Source of the DNA: a bacterium
GTDB taxonomy: Bacteria > Vulcanimicrobiota > Vulcanimicrobiia > Vulcanimicrobiales > SCRA01
Direction of reading: 5' to 3'
Length of the DNA stretch: 64,000 bases
Assembly: GCA_004298675.1 (NCBI GenBank)
Contig: SCRI01000060.1
Span: 62,001-126,000 of the forward strand
Part shown: piece by piece, positions 14,697-24,875 of the stretch
How positions within the stretch are numbered: position 1 is the stretch's first letter
How the letters are laid out: the number at the start of each line of letters is the position of its first letter
Notes under the pieces: generated by a model
What the model was told of the DNA's origin: nothing
What the model saw: the letters and a program-made list of their open reading frames with translations, nothing else
Database searches by the model: none
Translations under genes and position numbers: made by a program

Positions 14697-16934
14697 ATGG
14701 AAGCGACGAGCTGGGTCGGGCGCTCGCGGCGCCGTATTGAAGGTAACGAGAAGGTGCGCGGGCGCACGCGCTTCGTCGGCGATCTGCACCTGCCGGGGAT
14801 GCTGTACGCACGCCCCATTCTCAGCCCATACGCCCATGCCGCGATCGAGCGCGTCGACGCAACCGCGGCCAAACGCCTTCCGGGAGTTGCGGCCGTCTTC
14901 ACCGCCGACGAGTTGGGCGTGCGCCGCTTGTTGGCACAGCGAGAGGTCAACTACGCCGGTGAGCCCGTCGTCCTCGTCGTTGCAGCGGACGAAACCACCT
15001 GCCACGACGCCGCGGAGCTGGTAGAGATCCAGTATCGCGAGCTCCCCGCAGTCGTTGACCCGTTGGCGGCGCTCGCGGCGGGGGCTCCGGTAGTCGGCGA
15101 TCCCACCCTGCATCAAAGCGACGACGCCGGCGCGCACGGTGCCACCGCGAGCTCCACCACCGACAGCGAGCCGCGCCCTGCCAACATGCCGCAACGCCTG
15201 CGCTTCCGTCGCGGCGACGTAGCAACCGCATGGAACGCCGCCGACGCCGTCATCAGCGCGGAGTTCTCGGTGGCGCGCGTGCACCAAGCCTATTTGGAGC
15301 CGCAAGGCTGTGTCGCCGAGCCGGGCGACGACGGCGGGGTGACGATCCACGCCTCGACTCAAGGACAGTTCTTCCTACGGGCCGAGGTCGCCAAGACGCT
15401 CGGCCTGCCGGAGAGCTTGGTACGGGTCGTGCCCATGGCGGTAGGCGGCGGTTTCGGCGGCAAGATATTCCTGCTCGAGCCGCTGGCGGCACAGGCGGCG
15501 CGCCTCTTGGGGCGGCCGGTGCGCCTGTGCCTGGATCGCATCCACGACTTCCTCGTGGCGCAGCCCGCGCCGGCCGCACGCATCGCGCTCAAACTCGGCG
15601 CAACGCGCGACGGGACCCTGTTGGGGATCGAAGCCGATCTGCTCTTCGACGGTGGAGCCGCGTCGGGCTCGCCCGTCGGCATCGCGGCGATCCTGCTGGG
15701 AAGCACCTACCGCGCGGCGCACCTGCACGTGGTTGCCGCCGAAGCACTCACGCACAAGACCCCCAATAGCGCCTATCGCGCCCCGGGCGCGCCGCAGGCG
15801 TACTTCGCGCTGGAATCGGCGCTGGACATGCTCGCACGCAAGCTCGCGCTCGACCCGTTGGAGCTGCGTCTGCGCAACGCGGCCAGGCAGGGCGACGCGC
15901 GCGCCGATGGCCGTCCCTGGCAGCGTCTGGGCCTCGTGGAGTCGCTCGAGCGCATGCGCGCAAGCGAGTTGTGGCAGCGGCGCAAGAGCGCACGCGGGCG
16001 CGATGAAGGCTACGGTCTGGCGGTGGGCGGGTGGCCGGGCGGCATCGAACCTGCGGCCGCGGGCTGTCGCATCGAGGGCGATGGTAGCCTCACGATCCAC
16101 GTGGGCTCCGTTGATCTCACGGGAACCAATACCACCTTTGCCACGATCGCGGCGCAGACGTTCGGCGTCGATCCCGCGCGGGTGCGCATCGTCACCAGCG
16201 ACACCGATCGCGCGCCCTTCTCCGGTATGACCGGCGGCAGCAAGATCACCTATACCGTCGGACGAGCCGTCGACGAAGCCGCCGCCGACGCACGCCGTCA
16301 GCTGCTGGCGCTGGCAGCGGATCACCTTGAAGCCAACATCGACGATCTGGTACTGGAAGACGGACGCGTCTTCGTGCGCGGCAACCCGTCTTCCGGCGCA
16401 GAGATCGGAGAGCTCGCCCGCTTGGGCATGGAGTTCGGGAGTCCCCATCCGCCACTGCACGGGCATGCGCGCATCGCCAATCCCGAATCCTCCCCGGGTT
16501 TTGCCGTGCACCTCGCACGCGTGCACGTCGACCGCGCCACCGGCGTCGTGCGCCCGTTGGAGTATCTCGCCGTGCAGGACGTGGGCAAGGCCATCAATCC
16601 CGCGGAAGTCGAGGGGCAGATTCACGGGGGCCTCACGCAGGGGCTGGGCCGCGCGCTCGCCGAGGAGCTGATCCACGACGAGTCGGGGCAACTGCACGGC
16701 GGCTCGTTCCTCGAGTACGCCATGCCGCATAGCGGCGATCTACCGCCCCTGCGCGTGGAGCTGGTGGAGGTTCCGTCGACGTATGGGCCCTACGGCGCCA
16801 AAGGTGTGGGCGAGCCGCCGGCGATACCCGGAGCAGCAGCCTTTGCCAACGCCGTCGAGGACGCGGCGGGCGTGCGCATCACGGAGGTGCCGCTGACGGC
16901 GCCGCGCGTGCTCGCGGCACTACGGGGCGGCTAG
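14697..16934 (+). CDS. Xanthine dehydrogenase/aldehyde oxidase family molybdopterin-binding subunit
   Basis: A 745-residue large subunit of the molybdenum hydroxylase family. An N-terminal a/b hammerhead domain (~1-110, with GDLHLPGMLYARPILSPYAH) precedes the molybdopterin-binding domain. Markers are VGGGFGGKIFLLEP (~255), NSAYRAPGAPQAYFALE (~355) and the C-terminal GAKGVGEPPAIPGAAAF, whose Glu matches the active-site base. Such enzymes hydroxylate aldehydes or N-heterocycles using the Mo cofactor. The FAD and 2Fe-2S subunits that normally accompany it are not in the window, so partners must be elsewhere. Transcribed divergently from rpsU. The ATG at 14697 is chosen because it starts the conserved region; upstream sequence holds the rpsU promoter. 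Confidence 0.9.
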   Translation: MEATSWVGRSRRRIEGNEKVRGRTRFVGDLHLPGMLYARPILSPYAHAAIERVDATAAKRLPGVAAVFTADELGVRRLLAQREVNYAGEPVVLVVAADETTCHDAAELVEIQYRELPAVVDPLAALAAGAPVVGDPTLHQSDDAGAHGATASSTTDSEPRPANMPQRLRFRRGDVATAWNAADAVISAEFSVARVHQAYLEPQGCVAEPGDDGGVTIHASTQGQFFLRAEVAKTLGLPESLVRVVPMAVGGGFGGKIFLLEPLAAQAARLLGRPVRLCLDRIHDFLVAQPAPAARIALKLGATRDGTLLGIEADLLFDGGAASGSPVGIAAILLGSTYRAAHLHVVAAEALTHKTPNSAYRAPGAPQAYFALESALDMLARKLALDPLELRLRNAARQGDARADGRPWQRLGLVESLERMRASELWQRRKSARGRDEGYGLAVGGWPGGIEPAAAGCRIEGDGSLTIHVGSVDLTGTNTTFATIAAQTFGVDPARVRIVTSDTDRAPFSGMTGGSKITYTVGRAVDEAAADARRQLLALAADHLEANIDDLVLEDGRVFVRGNPSSGAEIGELARLGMEFGSPHPPLHGHARIANPESSPGFAVHLARVHVDRATGVVRPLEYLAVQDVGKAINPAEVEGQIHGGLTQGLGRALAEELIHDESGQLHGGSFLEYAMPHSGDLPPLRVELVEVPSTYGPYGAKGVGEPPAIPGAAAFANAVEDAAGVRITEVPLTAPRVLAALRGG

Positions 16935-16988
16935 CGCCCTTCCGCCTTCACATCTTCTTCGCCGCAGCCTGCGCCGGCGTGGGCTACC

Positions 16989-17726
16989 ATGGACCACGCC
17001 ATGCAGGCACAGAAGGCGACACCGGCGGCGGTTTTCCACGTCCACGGCGTGACGAAGATCTACCGCATGGGCGAGGTGGAGGTGCGCGCCCTCGACGGCG
17101 TGGATCTCGACCTCTACGCGGGCGAGTTCGCCGTTATGCTGGGACCCTCGGGGAGCGGAAAGTCGACCCTGCTCAACATCGTGGGCGGGCTCGACGTCCC
17201 AACCAGCGGACAGGTCTTCTTTCGCGACTGGGAGCTGACCGCCGCGGACGACACCGCGCTCACGCGCTATCGCCGTCACGCGCTCGGTTTCGTCTTCCAG
17301 TTCTACAGCCTCATTCCCAGCCTCACCGCGCGCGAGAACGTCGCGCTGGTCACCGAGCTGGTGCGGGATCCGATGACGCCCGAGGAGGCGCTGAAACTCG
17401 TCGGCTTGGGCGACCGTCTCGACCACTTCCCCTCCCAGCTCTCCGGCGGCGAGCAGCAGCGCGTGGCGATCGCGCGCGCCATCGCCAAACGCCCCGCCGT
17501 CCTGCTGTGCGACGAGCCGACGGGGGCGCTAGACTCGCGCACCGGCAAGCTCGTGCTGGAGACACTCGTGCGCGTCTGCGCCGAGTTGGCGACGACCACC
17601 GTGATCATCACGCATAACGCCGTCATCGCCGATACCGCCGATCGTGTCGTCAACCTCCACAACGGTCGCGTCAGCAGCGTGCGCATCAATACCGTCAAAC
17701 GCTCGCCGGCCGAGCTGGAGTGGTGA
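16989..17726 (+). CDS. ABC transporter ATP-binding protein (MacB/LolD type)
   Basis: A 245-residue ATPase with Walker [22 protein letters not shown]-loop [16 protein letters not shown], signature [15 protein letters not shown] and Walker [12 protein letters not shown]. The GGLDVPTSG and ENVALVTEL spacing is that of the MacB/LolD/FtsE group that works with FtsX-fold permeases. The stop directly abuts the permease start (TGAATG). The set ATPase-permease-adaptor suggests export of a lipid, peptide or macrolide-like compound rather than uptake. Confidence 0.93.
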   Translation: MDHAMQAQKATPAAVFHVHGVTKIYRMGEVEVRALDGVDLDLYAGEFAVMLGPSGSGKSTLLNIVGGLDVPTSGQVFFRDWELTAADDTALTRYRRHALGFVFQFYSLIPSLTARENVALVTELVRDPMTPEEALKLVGLGDRLDHFPSQLSGGEQQRVAIARAIAKRPAVLLCDEPTGALDSRTGKLVLETLVRVCAELATTTVIITHNAVIADTADRVVNLHNGRVSSVRINTVKRSPAELEW

Positions 17727-20093
17727 ATGAGCACGCTGGACCACAAGCTGCTGCACGACATCGGGGCTTCCCGCGGCCAGATCGCGGCGATCGCGCTGGT
17801 GGTCGCGTGCGGAATATCCGTCTTCGTCGCCATGCTCGCCGCCTACCGCTCCCTGGAGCTCTCACAGCGCGCGTACTACCGTGCCAATCGCTTCGCCGAC
17901 GTCTTCGCCCACCTCACGCGCGCGCCGCGTGCGCTGGAGGCGCGCATCGCGGCGCTTCCCGGCGTCGCGACCGCGCAGGTGCGCGTGATCTCCGACGTCT
18001 CGCTGGACGTGCCCGGGCGTGAGGAGCCGGCGACGGGGCGCCTGGTCTCCGTTCCGGAGCGGGCACGTCCGCGGCTCGACGATCTCAGCGTGCGCGCCGG
18101 CCGCTATCTCCAGCCCTCCGATCGCTCGCAGGTACTCGTGAGCGAAGCCTTCGCCAACGCCAATCACCTGCATGTGGGGTCGCTCATCGGCGCGGTGATC
18201 AACGGCCGGCTGCAGCACTTGCGCGTCGTGGGCATCGCGCTCTCCCCCGAATTCGTCTACGAGATCCATGGTGCAACCGACATCTGGCCCGACAGCGAGC
18301 GCTTCGGGGTCATTTGGATGGGCGAGCGAGCCCTCTCCGCCGCCTTCGACATGCAAGGCGCCTTCAACGACCTCGAGGTAGCGCTTGCACCGGGTGCGGA
18401 CGAACAGGCGGTCGTCGAGCGCATCGACGCACTGCTCGCGCGCTACGGCGGGCTGGGCGCATACGGCCGCGCGGACCAGCCCTCGCACCGCTTTCTCTCC
18501 AGCGAGCTCGCGCAGTTGCGCGTCAGCGCGACCATCGTGCCGGCGATCTTCCTGGGTATCGCCATCTTCTTGCTGCATCTGCTGCTCTCGCGCACGGTGG
18601 GCACGCAGCGCACGCAGATCGCCATGCTCAAGGCGTTCGGATACGGCAACGGCGCGATCGGGCTGCACTACGTCTGGTACGGCCTGGTCATCGTCGCCAG
18701 CGGAGCGCTGCTGGGCCTGGGCGCCGGGCTATGGCTAGGCTGGATCCTCACGCGCTACTACGGCGTCTTCTTCCATTTTCCGATCCTGCGCTTCCAGGCC
18801 GGGATCGGGCTGCTCGCCCTGACCCTGCTGCTGGTGGCGCTGGCCGGGGTCGCGGGCTCGCTCGCCGGAGTGCGTAGCGCGATGCTGCTGCCGCCCGCCG
18901 AAGCGATGCGCCCGCAGCCGCCGGCGCGCTACCGCCCCGCGCTCGTGGAGCGGATGGGACTGCACGCCCTCCTCCCCTCGCCCATCCGTATGATCCTGCG
19001 CAACGTGGAGCGCGCGCCTCTGAAATCGCTGCTCTCGTGCGCGGGGCTCGCGCTGGGCGTGGCCACGCTCGTGGTGGGGCGCTCCTCTTTCGACGCGATC
19101 GATCTCATGCTCGCGCACCAGTTCTACGTGATCGAGCGCGAAGACGCGACGATCGCCTTCGATCATACCGTGTCCTTGCGCGCCTCGCACGAACTGGCGG
19201 CGCTCCCCGGCGTCATCCGCGTCGAGCCGTTCCGCGCCGTCCCCATACGCGTGCGTAAGGGGCATCGCAGCCGCCGCATCGCGCTGCTGGCACTCGATGC
19301 GCGCGCCACGCTGTACCGGATCGTCGACCTGCGCGGCCGGGTGCTGCAGCCGCCGCGTCAGGGCATCCTGCTCAACGAGAGGCTGGCGCAGGCCTTGGGC
19401 GTGCGGCCGGGAGAGCGCATCGCGCTGGACGTGCTGGAGAGCGCGAGAGCCACGCGCAGCGTTCGCGTCGCCGCTACCGTGGACGAGCTCATCGGCACGA
19501 CCGCCTACATGGAGCGTGGCGCGGCCGCGCGCCTGCTGCGCGAAGGGCCCGCGATCTCGGGGGCCTACGTCGGCGTGGACGCACGCGAGCGCACAGCGCT
19601 GGAAGCCGCGCTCAAGCGCATGCCCTCCGTCGCCAACGTGGCCTTCCGCGACCGCACCATCGCGAACTTCCGCTCCACGATCGCTCAGAGCTTGGCGGTG
19701 TCTACGGCACTGCTGATCCTGTTCGCCACCGTGATCGCCTTCGGTGTCGTCTACAACTCCGCGCGCATCGCCTTAGCCGAGCACGGGCGCGAGTTGGCCG
19801 TGCTGCGCATCCTGGGGTTTACTCGCGGCGAAGTCACCCTGGTGCTCCTGGGCGAGCAGGCCCTCTTGACCGCTACCGCCATTCCCGCCGGCATCGTGGC
19901 CGGCCGTGCGATCGCGCTCTCGTTCTCGGCAGCCTACAGCTCCGAGCTCTATCGCATCCCCACCGCCGTCAGCACCACCACCGAAGCGTTTGCGACGCTC
20001 GTGATCGCCGCCGCCGCCTTCGTGTGCGGGATGCTCTTCCAGCGCCAGCTTGCCGCGCTCGATCTGGTCGGCGCGTTGAAGATCGGAGAGTAA
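17727..20093 (+). CDS. ABC transporter permease with two FtsX-like domains
   Basis: A 788-residue permease with membrane segments near residues 17-38, a large extracytoplasmic region (~40-270), three segments (~275-390), one near 430, a second extracytoplasmic region (~450-660) and three C-terminal segments (~665-785). This is the duplicated FtsX layout seen in LolCE-like and lipoprotein/peptide exporters, rather than single-domain MacB. It starts immediately after the ATPase stop. The adaptor gene follows 4 bases later. Confidence 0.9.
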   Translation: MSTLDHKLLHDIGASRGQIAAIALVVACGISVFVAMLAAYRSLELSQRAYYRANRFADVFAHLTRAPRALEARIAALPGVATAQVRVISDVSLDVPGREEPATGRLVSVPERARPRLDDLSVRAGRYLQPSDRSQVLVSEAFANANHLHVGSLIGAVINGRLQHLRVVGIALSPEFVYEIHGATDIWPDSERFGVIWMGERALSAAFDMQGAFNDLEVALAPGADEQAVVERIDALLARYGGLGAYGRADQPSHRFLSSELAQLRVSATIVPAIFLGIAIFLLHLLLSRTVGTQRTQIAMLKAFGYGNGAIGLHYVWYGLVIVASGALLGLGAGLWLGWILTRYYGVFFHFPILRFQAGIGLLALTLLLVALAGVAGSLAGVRSAMLLPPAEAMRPQPPARYRPALVERMGLHALLPSPIRMILRNVERAPLKSLLSCAGLALGVATLVVGRSSFDAIDLMLAHQFYVIEREDATIAFDHTVSLRASHELAALPGVIRVEPFRAVPIRVRKGHRSRRIALLALDARATLYRIVDLRGRVLQPPRQGILLNERLAQALGVRPGERIALDVLESARATRSVRVAATVDELIGTTAYMERGAAARLLREGPAISGAYVGVDARERTALEAALKRMPSVANVAFRDRTIANFRSTIAQSLAVSTALLILFATVIAFGVVYNSARIALAEHGRELAVLRILGFTRGEVTLVLLGEQALLTATAIPAGIVAGRAIALSFSAAYSSELYRIPTAVSTTTEAFATLVIAAAAFVCGMLFQRQLAALDLVGALKIGE

Positions 20094-20097
20094 AACG

Positions 20098-21447
20098 GTG
20101 CGGCCGGCGCGACGAGTGCTTCTGATCGCGGTGATCCTCGCGCTGATACTCGCGGCGGCCATCGCTCTGCGCCGTCCACCGCTGGCTGTCGAGAGCGCGC
20201 GCGTCGACCGCGGTCCGTTGCTGGTCAGCGTCGACGCCGAGGGTAAGACGCGAGTGCGCGAGCGCTACGTGGTGTCGGCCCCGGTCTCCGGCCTGCTGCA
20301 GCGGATCGCGCTCGTGGAGGGCGACCGTGTCGCGCGCGGAGCGCAGGTGGCGCAGATCGATCCGCTGGCGCACACCAGTGCGGTGGCCGAAGCCGCCGCG
20401 CAACTGCGCGAGTGGCAAGCGCAACGCTCCGGCGTGGCCACACTACGCGTCAAACCCGAGAGCCAGGAACAGGCGCGCCTGCGCGTCGAGTCCGCCATCG
20501 TGGCCGCGGCGCGTGCGCGGGCTCAGAGTGCCGGCGCGCGCGCCGCATTCGACCAAGCGCGACGCGACGCCGCGCGCTACCAGCGCCTGGCAGCCGAGGG
20601 CGCCGTCGCACGGCGCGAGCTGGAACAAGCTCAGCTACGCGAGCGCACGGCCGCCGAGGAGCAGGCCGCGGCATTGCTCCAAACCCGGATCGCCGATTCG
20701 GAACTGGCGATCGCGCGCGCGGCGTCGGCGGAGCTGCGCACGAAGAATCGCGATCCCGACTACTTGGAGCACGTCTACGATGCGCGCATCGCCGCGGTCC
20801 AAGCGCAGCTCGACAATCTGCGCGCCGAGGCGGCGCGCACCGCAGTGCGCGCGCCGGCCTCGGGGGTGGTCCTGCGCCTGCTGACCAAGAGCGCGCAGTA
20901 CGTCAGCGCCGGCACGCCGCTGCTCGAATTGGGCGATCCGCGGCAACTCGAAGTGGTGATCGACGTGCTCTCGCAGGATGCCGCGCAGATCGCGCCGGGC
21001 GATGCCATGGCCATCGACGCGGGCGCGGCGGGGGCAACCCTGACCGCTCGCGTGCGCGTCGTCAAGCCCTCCGCCTTTACCAAGACCTCCGCTTTGGGCG
21101 TCGAGGAGCAACGCGTCAACGTCATCGGAGACTTCGACCACGCCGATGCCGGTCTGGGCGATGGCTATCGCGTCGAAGCCAAGATCGTCGTCTGGCAACG
21201 GCGCGCTGCGTTGCGCGTGCCTGTGGGCGCACTCTTCCGCTGCGGCGAGCGTTGGTGCGTCTACGCAGTCGAGCGCGCGCGGGCGCGCCGGCGAACGGTG
21301 ACGATCGGACGGCGCAATGACGAGTTCGCCGAAGTGCGCGGCGGCTTACACGACGGCGAGCGTGTCATTCTCCATCCCGCCGACCGCGTGGGCGAGGGCG
21401 CGCGCGTCGACGCGCGCGAACCCGCCGTTACCCCGGAGGCCAGGTAA
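20098..21447 (+). CDS. HlyD/MacA-like periplasmic adaptor
   Basis: A 449-residue membrane fusion protein. A single N-terminal anchor (~5-22) is followed by a lipoyl-like hairpin half (RYVVSAPVSGLLQRIALVEG), a long Ala/Arg/Glu-rich coiled-coil region (~95-245), the second lipoyl half (AARTAVRAPASGVVLRLL) and a beta-barrel domain. It would bridge the inner-membrane ABC complex to an outer-membrane channel, which implies a diderm envelope. The GTG start lies 4 bases after the permease stop. Its 3' end overlaps the convergent HIT gene by 20 bases. Confidence 0.9.
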   Translation: MRPARRVLLIAVILALILAAAIALRRPPLAVESARVDRGPLLVSVDAEGKTRVRERYVVSAPVSGLLQRIALVEGDRVARGAQVAQIDPLAHTSAVAEAAAQLREWQAQRSGVATLRVKPESQEQARLRVESAIVAAARARAQSAGARAAFDQARRDAARYQRLAAEGAVARRELEQAQLRERTAAEEQAAALLQTRIADSELAIARAASAELRTKNRDPDYLEHVYDARIAAVQAQLDNLRAEAARTAVRAPASGVVLRLLTKSAQYVSAGTPLLELGDPRQLEVVIDVLSQDAAQIAPGDAMAIDAGAAGATLTARVRVVKPSAFTKTSALGVEEQRVNVIGDFDHADAGLGDGYRVEAKIVVWQRRAALRVPVGALFRCGERWCVYAVERARARRRTVTIGRRNDEFAEVRGGLHDGERVILHPADRVGEGARVDAREPAVTPEAR

Positions 21448-21778
21448 AGGGGCGTCCGGCCAGCACGTGCAGGTGCAGGTGGTAGACCGTCTGTCCGCCG
21501 TCGCCCCCTTCGTTGATCACGACGCGATAGCCGCGCTCGCCGCCGTATTTCAATCCCAGCTGCGAAGAGACACGCACCAAATGCGCCAGCTCGCCGTCCT
21601 CACCATACTGCGCGACGTGTTCGGAGAGCGTGGCGCCGTGGGCCCGTGGAATCACCAGCAGATGCGTGGGCGCCTGCGGGTTGATGTCCGTGATGGCGAT
21701 CGTGCGATCGTCTTCGTAGACGCGGGTGGCCGGGATCTCTCCCGCGATGATCTTACAAAAGAGGCAATCCGCCATCAC
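21428..21778 (-). CDS. HIT family nucleotide-binding protein
   Basis: A 116-residue HIT protein with CLFCKIIAGEIPA at the start and the catalytic triad HLHLHVLAGR near the end. This is the HinT-like group of purine nucleoside phosphoramidases. Only one CxxC-type pair is at the N-terminus. It follows the peptide-binding lipoprotein gene with a 4-base overlap and converges on the adaptor gene. Confidence 0.93.
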   Translation of the reverse strand: MMADCLFCKIIAGEIPATRVYEDDRTIAITDINPQAPTHLLVIPRAHGATLSEHVAQYGEDGELAHLVRVSSQLGLKYGGERGYRVVINEGGDGGQTVYHLHLHVLAGRPFTWPPG

Positions 21779-23352
21779 TTCGTCTCCGCCGGATGCATCA
21801 GTTCGTAGTAGATGATGGTGTCGGCATTCGGGACATACCCGCTTACCGACGTCTTCCAGACCACCGGCACCGTCGTGTGAACGATGGGAATGGCCGGGAC
21901 ATCGGCATGCACGATGGCGACGGCACGCTCGTAGAGCGCCTTGCGCTTGCTCTCGTCAACGGTGCGCTGCCCTTCGATCATCAACGCATGGAACGCGGGA
22001 TCGCGCCAGAACGAGTAGTTCTGAGCCGCGCCCTTGACCGCCGAGTCCCGGTCCAGCAGCGTGTAGAGGAAGTTGTCGGCGTCGCCGTTGTCGCCAGTCC
22101 AGCCGATCAGGCACATGGGGTGCTCGCCGTTTTTGATCTTCTGCAAGTAGACGGCCCACTCGAAGGGCGAGAGCGTCACGTTGATGCCGGCTTGCTTCAA
22201 CTGCGCCTGGATCGCCTCGGCGATACGCTGCGGCTCGGGCAGATACGGGCGTGGAGCCGTGCCGTAGTACAGCTCGGTAGAGAAGCCGTGCGGGAACCCG
22301 GCCGCCGCCAGCAGCGCCTTGGCCTTGACGACGTCGTGCGGGTAGGCCTGCACCGGCGCCGCGGATCCGTCCATGCCCACGGGCACCCACGTGTCGGCTA
22401 CCTGGGCGCCCTTACCGTACAGGTCCTGCACGATGGCATGCAGATCGAGGGCATAGGCCATAGCTTGGCGCACGCGCAGATCGCCGAAAGGCTTGCGCTC
22501 GAGATTCAAGGCCAAGTACGCGACGTTGTTAGCCGGCTGCTGGTATACGTGCAGCGCCCCGACTGCGGCTAGGCTCTTCGCATCCTCGGGCCGCGGATCG
22601 GAGAGCCCGTCGATCGAGCCCTTCTGCAGCTCCAAGACGCTGGTGGCTTGGTCGGGAATATCGCGGATCACCACCGTTTGGTACGCCGGTTTGGCGTCGG
22701 TGTAGCCGGGATTGGCCTTCAGCGTGATGTGGTCGTCGTGTACCCACTCCGCCACGGTGTAGGGACCGTAGCCGACGGGCTGCTGCGCGAACTTCTGCGG
22801 ATCGGCCTTGATCGCAGCGGGCGAGCCGATGGCGAACGACGGCATCGCCAAGTCACGCAGGAAGGGCCCGAAGGGCGTGGTCAGCGTGAACTTCACGCTG
22901 CTGGGAGAGAGGACGCTCACGTCTTTGATGATGCCGGGCTGCCCGCCAAACATCGAGATGTAGTACGAGAACGGCTGCGTACCGGCGTATGGATTCTTGG
23001 GCTCGCGCCAGCGGTCGAAGTTGAACTTCACCGCCGCGGCGTCGACCGCAGTGCCATCGGAGAACTTCAGATCCGGACGGAGGTTGAAGATCCAGGTCTT
23101 CCCGCCGTCCCCGGCGTGCCAATCCTTCGCCAGCGCGCCTTCGACGTCGAAGGAACCGGGTTTGAACTTCAGCAGGCCGCGCATGACCTCGATGCTGACG
23201 TTCAACGAGAGGCCGTCCGTGGCGACGGCGGGATCCAGGCTCACCGCATCCTTGACGCGTGCCTGTACGAGAGTAGACGAATTCACGGAGCCATGGCCGC
23301 CGCCGCACCCGGCGAGCGCCAGAACCAAGAGAGCACCGAGGACGCGTTTCAC
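21775..23352 (-). CDS. Peptide/nickel-type ABC substrate-binding lipoprotein
   Basis: A 525-residue SBP_bac_5 (DppA/OppA-like) protein. It starts with a lipoprotein signal peptide, MKRVLGALLVLALAGCGGG, giving a lipobox LAGC with Cys at 16. Conserved blocks include the cluster 5 pattern SLDPAVATDGLSLNVSIEVM and FNLRPDLKFSDGTAVDAAAV. It would bind oligopeptides or similar ligands outside the cytoplasmic membrane. No permease or ATPase genes lie next to it. The GTG start overlaps the stalk-domain gene by 4 bases (GTGA). Confidence 0.92.
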   Translation of the reverse strand: MKRVLGALLVLALAGCGGGHGSVNSSTLVQARVKDAVSLDPAVATDGLSLNVSIEVMRGLLKFKPGSFDVEGALAKDWHAGDGGKTWIFNLRPDLKFSDGTAVDAAAVKFNFDRWREPKNPYAGTQPFSYYISMFGGQPGIIKDVSVLSPSSVKFTLTTPFGPFLRDLAMPSFAIGSPAAIKADPQKFAQQPVGYGPYTVAEWVHDDHITLKANPGYTDAKPAYQTVVIRDIPDQATSVLELQKGSIDGLSDPRPEDAKSLAAVGALHVYQQPANNVAYLALNLERKPFGDLRVRQAMAYALDLHAIVQDLYGKGAQVADTWVPVGMDGSAAPVQAYPHDVVKAKALLAAAGFPHGFSTELYYGTAPRPYLPEPQRIAEAIQAQLKQAGINVTLSPFEWAVYLQKIKNGEHPMCLIGWTGDNGDADNFLYTLLDRDSAVKGAAQNYSFWRDPAFHALMIEGQRTVDESKRKALYERAVAIVHADVPAIPIVHTTVPVVWKTSVSGYVPNADTIIYYELMHPAETK

Positions 23353-24875
23353 TCACTCCTCCTTATCGAAAAACTCCACGAGCGCGAGACCGTGTTGCCG
23401 GCTGCATCCGCTACGCTGACCCAGACATTGACGGGACCGGGACCAAGCGCCTGCTGGGGCGAGTAAACGACGAAATCGGTATTGACGTTCGCTTGCGCGG
23501 TGACGTCCCGGCCGTTGACCACGATGCGGACGCTGCGCGCGTCGATCCCGACCTGCGTGGGCGCGGTGAAGGTCGCGAAAATGTTGGGGTGGTCGTTATT
23601 GACGCTTTCGCCGCCGGCGGGGGCGATGTCGTCGATCTGCGGGGGCGTCGTAGCCACGGAGAGCTGCGTGGGCGCCTCCGCGCGCGGTGCCGCCGCGCCG
23701 TTCACCACCAACTCCCCGAACACGGAGACGTCGGTCAGGTTCATTCCCTCGCCGATAGGAAGGCTGCCGCGATAGTGTCCGGGGGAGGACTCCGTCATCG
23801 GCAAGCCCCTCACGATCGGGCCCAGATCGAAGGTGGCCGTCCCGCCGGGGGAGCCGGTCAGCGTGACGTTGAGCGTCTGGCCCGCACGCAACGGGTGCGT
23901 GGCGTCGATGGTGAAGGCGGCGATGTGTACGCTACCGGCAGGAGCGGGGGTACCTGCACTGGGCCGGGATGCGATCACCGCCTTGACCTCACCAGTCTGG
24001 GGATTGTAACGCAGGGTGACGCGATCGCCCACGCGCAGGTCCGAGACCGCGGTAGCCTCGCCGTTCAGCGTGAGGACGCTGCTTCCCGACGGAGTCACCA
24101 CGCCTCCGTTCTTCAGCACGAAGGTGCCCCCTGAGACGGCCGCGATGGCACCGGCGCGCGAGGCAAAGAAATCGACCACCTGATTGACCGCGCCCTCGCC
24201 GTCGATGCTAGCCGTTAGCTCGTCACCTGGCTGGATGTCCGCCAGCGAGCCCGCGAAGGTCGTGTGCACCGAGACGTCCTGCAGCACGATCTTGGCCTGC
24301 GAGGTCATGCTGATCGTTTGCGGCTCACCGCGTTGCAGCACCGTCAGCGTAGGCGGCTGGCTGTTGCGATCGACGGCGCTCACGGTTCCGCTGACCTGGC
24401 GCGCCGCGGCGGCGTTCTGCGTGGGCGGCGCCTCCGAGGAGCCCGCGAAGAGGCTCACGATCGAAACCACACGGGCGCGCGGATCGAAGGCCACTTGCGC
24501 CCCCAACGCCGCCCCGACGAAACGCAGCGGAACGAACGTGCTCCCGTCTACCTGCACGACCGGCGCGCCGATTCCGACGCTCTGACCGGCGCTCTCGACC
24601 ACGGCCTTGCCGACGCTCAGCCGCACGTCATGGTCCGGCAGCGCAAGCTCGATGTCGCCGCCGCTGCTCTTGACGCGAATCTGCAGAACGTCGACCAGCG
24701 CGCGTAGCGGCAGGTAGACGCGTCCGGAGATCTCCCGCGCCGGCGGCGCGAGTTCGAGCCCGCGCCCGTTGAAGGTCGCCGTGATCGGCCGGGGCTGCGG
24801 CTGCGCCGCCGCCGCCATCACGGGAAACACGACGAGGGCCAGCAGCGCGGCCAGGGCCAACACCCGACGAATCAT
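23349..24875 (-). CDS. Secreted protein with copper amine oxidase-like stalk domain
   Basis: A 508-residue exported protein starting at the ATG at 24875, which overlaps the preceding glycosyltransferase stop (ATGA). Signal peptide ~1-26 (LAALLALVVFPVMAAAAQ). Residues ~27-135 form a stalk domain of the copper-amine-oxidase N-terminal type (GRVYLPLRALVDVL, GSTFVPLRFVGAALGAQVAF). The middle (~155-310) holds two repeats resembling barrel/OB modules that end in LADIQPGDELTA and LRVGDRVTLRYNP, and the C-terminus (~315-508) resembles bacterial Ig-like folds. Probably an envelope or matrix protein; no catalytic residues recognised. Confidence 0.75.
   Translation of the reverse strand: MIRRVLALAALLALVVFPVMAAAAQPQPRPITATFNGRGLELAPPAREISGRVYLPLRALVDVLQIRVKSSGGDIELALPDHDVRLSVGKAVVESAGQSVGIGAPVVQVDGSTFVPLRFVGAALGAQVAFDPRARVVSIVSLFAGSSEAPPTQNAAAARQVSGTVSAVDRNSQPPTLTVLQRGEPQTISMTSQAKIVLQDVSVHTTFAGSLADIQPGDELTASIDGEGAVNQVVDFFASRAGAIAAVSGGTFVLKNGGVVTPSGSSVLTLNGEATAVSDLRVGDRVTLRYNPQTGEVKAVIASRPSAGTPAPAGSVHIAAFTIDATHPLRAGQTLNVTLTGSPGGTATFDLGPIVRGLPMTESSPGHYRGSLPIGEGMNLTDVSVFGELVVNGAAAPRAEAPTQLSVATTPPQIDDIAPAGGESVNNDHPNIFATFTAPTQVGIDARSVRIVVNGRDVTAQANVNTDFVVYSPQQALGPGPVNVWVSVADAAGNTVSRSWSFSIRRSE

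Noticed and set aside
15375-16730. A 451-residue minus-strand frame in the molybdenum hydroxylase gene
   Set aside because: Shadow; the plus strand has all family motifs.
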